A DNA stretch of 64,000 nucleotides from Gloeopeniophorella convolvens (taxonomy: Eukaryota; Basidiomycota; Agaricomycetes; Russulales). The stretch covers positions 186,001 to 250,000 of the forward strand of contig WTXD01000001.1 of the NCBI GenBank assembly GCA_022496205.1, in the 5' to 3' direction. Below, piece by piece: positions 61,414 to 64,000 of this stretch. Positions within the stretch are counted from its first letter, which is position 1, and each line of letters begins with the position of its first letter. A program made the position numbers and the translations under genes. Below the pieces are notes generated by a model that saw only the letters and a program-made list of their open reading frames with translations, made no database searches and had not been told where the DNA came from.

Positions 61414-62737
61414 GTAGATGTAATTTTTGTATGCATGGCGAAAGTTGATCAACGCGCGCGCTTTTGCGGAACTTGAGCCGGGGCACTCATCGTGCTTGCG
61501 ACCCGTCTGTTTCCGCACCACTGCTTCCGCATAAACGGGTTTGTGGAGTCCATCAATCGCACGTAAACCGGTAATCCTGTCGAGCGTGCTGATATCGGAA
61601 GCACCGTCTCGGCGTGCCGAACGCAGTCTAAGAAGCAAGCTTGCACATATGGACAGCTTTGATGCCGACATTCTGGGCGTTAGGGTGAGACAAACAGTCC
61701 CGGCCGCCGACGGCCCACTGGAGGCCCGCGCTTGTAAAAGCACCGGGTGTTCCTGAGTCAGAACGCTACTGCATCCTGGAGGTTGCTAGCCAACTTGCGC
61801 ATCCCCGCAGAAGGCGCCCGATTCAATATCGCGGCGGCAAGCTAATCAGAAGAAAAGAAACCCCGGTTTGCTGTTCGTTTGAAGGACATTCCATTGTCAC
61901 GCGAGCACGCTGTGTTTGGACAAACACTGTTTCAAGACCCCTTGTTATTGGCACAGACATTGCACGAGATGCTCAGGCCCTTCAGGCCGCTACGAGAGTG
62001 GGTGTCCCTAGGTGCAGAAGGAAGACAGGGCGATATTAGTGCACAGACGGGCGATCGGAGACGGTGGGAGGGATTGTTCGGATTGCTGTGAGACCAAGGA
62101 CGAGAAGAGATAAAGTGATGTGGGGATAAAGCCGTCATGCGATGCAGGAGTAGTCGACGGCCGAGAAGATGGAAGGAAGGTTAAAGTGAAGAAATAATAT
62201 AAAAGGGAATGGGTGCACTAAAGAAAGAATGTAGACTGTCGACCTCACCGCGTGAGGAACTAGAAAAGGGGAGGGGAGTACTATGCGAGATGAGAATGAG
62301 GGGTTTGCATAGGCGGAGACAAGGGGGAAACGTTTAATGATGGGAGGGATGTGCGCCGATAGAACCACAAAGCCTACACCAATGAGAGAGATGATGTGTC
62401 CGGCTGGCAATCCGCTAAGTATACAATATAGACAAGAGAGTCAATATATACCCGAGAGAATCTGCGAAGCCAACATCGTCTCGCGCGCGGGGCAGGGTCT
62501 GCGTCTTCGATGGTTGTAGTAATGACAGAGGAAAGATACGAGGCAGTGCGACGAGTGAATGCATGGGATAATGGAGCTTGCGGAGACAGAATTGCACGGA
62601 TTGATGTTGTCGACGACGTGTATTGGGATGGTGATACATTTTGCTGAGGAATGCGCGGATGAGAATAGGAAGGCACTTGGGACAAGTGCTGGGCGGTGAT
62701 GGAGAGGTGCGATCACTGGTCGCCGGATTTTGGACAT
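61414..62737. other. Convergent 1.3-kb intergenic region
   Basis: Between the oxidoreductase and cyclin genes. It holds two 3' UTRs. A minus-strand frame at 61449-61743 has a protein-like composition but no supported start or exons. From 62150 to 62700 the plus strand is purine-rich. No RNA gene or repeat is recognised. Confidence 0.4.
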
Positions 62738-63958
62738 CTATGAGACCATCGCTCGGGGTGACACATTGAGATTGTGCAGGGTTTGCCGGCCGAATGTAAC
62801 GAAGTCGTGCGGAAGGAACTGCTCTGGAGGATCGGAGCTCTGCTTGTTTGCTACAGGCTCGAACCTGGGGGAAGAGAAGTTCTCCTTGTCGTCTTCGGAC
62901 ATGACAGAGCTGGAGAATGGGTCACTCGAGAAATACGGGCTCGTGGGCGTGATCGGCATATCCTCAGAGAGGTCTGAAGCAGTCGTGGTAGCGCTCATCG
63001 GTGTACCTACAACCGAGTTCGAGGCTCGCACTGGGGTCATGGGCAAAGGAGGGATCGCCTGCCGGACGAAGCGACCGCCTTGGAGGTAGTATTGAACCAC
63101 GAATGTCGCCGCCTTCGAGTAGAACGCATACGAGTACTTCTTGATGAGCGTCTCTGACAAGTCGTTGACGTGCTTCGCCAGCCGATTATCGAGATGCTCG
63201 ACGATCTCCAAGCATTCTTCCGTCTCTTCGAACATCCTGCGTCCCTTGCCGCAAAGGAATCGTGCGAGTGTCAGTGCGCCGAATGCGATAACCGACGGGG
63301 GGAACTTGACGAATTCCCGGTAGAAGAGGGTGATCTCCATCAAGAACCTGGCGACGTGCTGCACTTTGGCCTCTTCGATGCACGGTACGCAGCACATCAT
63401 CCGGAGCCATGCCTCTGCGGTCGGATGGCCCAGCGTCCATTGGATGGTCGCGAGAACATGACCCTCCATCTGGATGAATGCCGACTCGTCGTAGGTGTCG
63501 CGACAATAGTGAACGAGTTCTTGCACGGTTGGTACGCGCTCCTTTGCATCCTCGAACTTGGCAGCAATCCAAAGGGCGGCGCACCCAACAAGTTGATAGT
63601 GCTTGATATAGACAATCCGGCGGGAAACGTAGCGGTCGACAATGTTGAGCGTCAGATACAAGGTCTCTGGGCGCAACCGGAAGGTGAAATGCAGCTCGAC
63701 GAGGAACTCGACAAGGCAAGGACGCATGTGCCATTTGATCTCGGGCTGCTGATCCATCGACGACGTCGTCCCCATGGTGTACCGCTGCAAGACAAGGATG
63801 TTGACGCGTGAGGTAAATGATGACAAATAGAACCGACATACCTCCATCTCGTGCATGTAATAGCGTATCTCCTCGCGATACTCGTCTTCTAAGAGGATGC
63901 CTTCTCTGCGCAAGGCAGCGAGCTGCAGTTCACGGCGGCGCTGCAAGACAGACTCCAT
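62738..63958 (-). CDS. G1/S-type cyclin (Cln/Puc1-like)
   Basis: Activates Cdc28/Cdc2 at the G1/S boundary. ATG at 63958 (MESVLQRRRELQLAALRREG). One intron, 63785-63841 (57 nt, in frame and without stops), joins REEIRYYMHEME to RYTMGTTSS. The cyclin box follows: IKWHMRPCLVEFLVELHFTF, LRPETLYLTLNIVDRYVSRR, YQLVGCAALWIAAKFEDAKE and RVPTVQELVHYCRDTYDESA. LVEF in place of the B-type LIDW pattern and the Glu-containing KFED-KE box fit fungal G1 cyclins. The second cyclin fold ends near VQYYLQGG. The tail is Ser/Pro/Thr-rich (MPITPTSPYFSSDPF), a likely CDK-phosphorylated degron. 387 residues after splicing. Confidence 0.85.
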   Translation of the reverse strand: MESVLQRRRELQLAALRREGILLEDEYREEIRYYMHEMEVCRFYLSSFTSRVNILVLQRYTMGTTSSMDQQPEIKWHMRPCLVEFLVELHFTFRLRPETLYLTLNIVDRYVSRRIVYIKHYQLVGCAALWIAAKFEDAKERVPTVQELVHYCRDTYDESAFIQMEGHVLATIQWTLGHPTAEAWLRMMCCVPCIEEAKVQHVARFLMEITLFYREFVKFPPSVIAFGALTLARFLCGKGRRMFEETEECLEIVEHLDNRLAKHVNDLSETLIKKYSYAFYSKAATFVVQYYLQGGRFVRQAIPPLPMTPVRASNSVVGTPMSATTTASDLSEDMPITPTSPYFSSDPFSSSVMSEDDKENFSSPRFEPVANKQSSDPPEQFLPHDFVTFGRQTLHNLNVSPRAMVS

Positions 63959-64000
63959 TTTCGCGGCACGGGGGGACCGGCGGGAGGCGGCAGCGGCAGC

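Noticed and set aside
61449..61743. Minus-strand frame downstream of the oxidoreductase with protein-like composition (SKLSICASLLLRLRSARRDG).
   Set aside because: No credible start exon, an upstream stop, and it runs into the 3' end of the oxidoreductase. I could not build a gene.

Overview
This window is nuclear DNA from a filamentous basidiomycete, most likely an Agaricomycete. Genes are dense, on both strands, and cut by many short introns (about 45-65 nt) with GT-RNGT donors. The products are standard eukaryotic housekeeping proteins plus secreted carbohydrate-active enzymes, one of them a xyloglucanase with a fungal cellulose-binding (CBM1) tail, as expected of a plant-litter or wood degrader. 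I see no prokaryotic, viral or CRISPR features and no convincing tRNA or rRNA gene. All gene models were spliced by eye, so internal exon borders are approximate unless given.

Layout. 1-4.7 kb: 3'-truncated MPP10 (U3 snoRNP), a SUR7/PalI-like four-helix membrane protein, then an apparent TA-flanked MITE of about 800 bp. 4.7-11.3 kb: a secreted PL8 polysaccharide lyase, TTC1-like TPR protein, IMP1 mitochondrial protease, Elongator subunit ELP4. 11.6-16.3 kb: a large LRR-DH-PH Rho guanine-nucleotide exchange factor. 16.8-21.8 kb: two tandem amino-acid permeases. 22.9-25.0 kb: a divergent kinase-like protein with a long disordered tail. 25-27 kb: a gene-poor gap. 27.1-30.2 kb: GH74-CBM1. 30.2-43.5 kb: LRR protein, orphan polytopic membrane protein, TVP23, MAPK-type dual-specificity phosphatase, cytochrome b5 reductase, DLT1, secreted CAP/PR-1 protein, small unknown protein. 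43.8-56.3 kb: housekeeping block with ITC1 (ISWI complex), AVT-type vacuolar amino-acid transporter, eIF3k, WDR5/SWD3, polyubiquitin, UTP23 and EMC7. 56.5-64 kb: unknown protein with an internal duplication, Gfo/Idh/MocA oxidoreductase, G1/S cyclin.

How the genes relate. There is no obvious metabolic cluster. MPP10 and UTP23 both serve the small-subunit processome; ITC1 and WDR5 serve chromatin; PL8 and GH74 serve extracellular polysaccharide breakdown; the two permeases and AVT handle amino acids at the cell surface and vacuole. Two head-to-head pairs (eIF3k/WDR5 and UTP23/EMC7) share intergenic regions under 90 bp.

The most unusual signals are in gene structure: micro-exons of 8, 8 and 6 nt, a terminal exon encoding only Met-stop in both permeases, two stop-free introns whose lengths are multiples of three, a phosphatase whose catalytic His codon is split by an intron, and a polyubiquitin gene with an intron at the same codon in its first and last repeats. 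I found no evidence for a wholly new multi-gene system.
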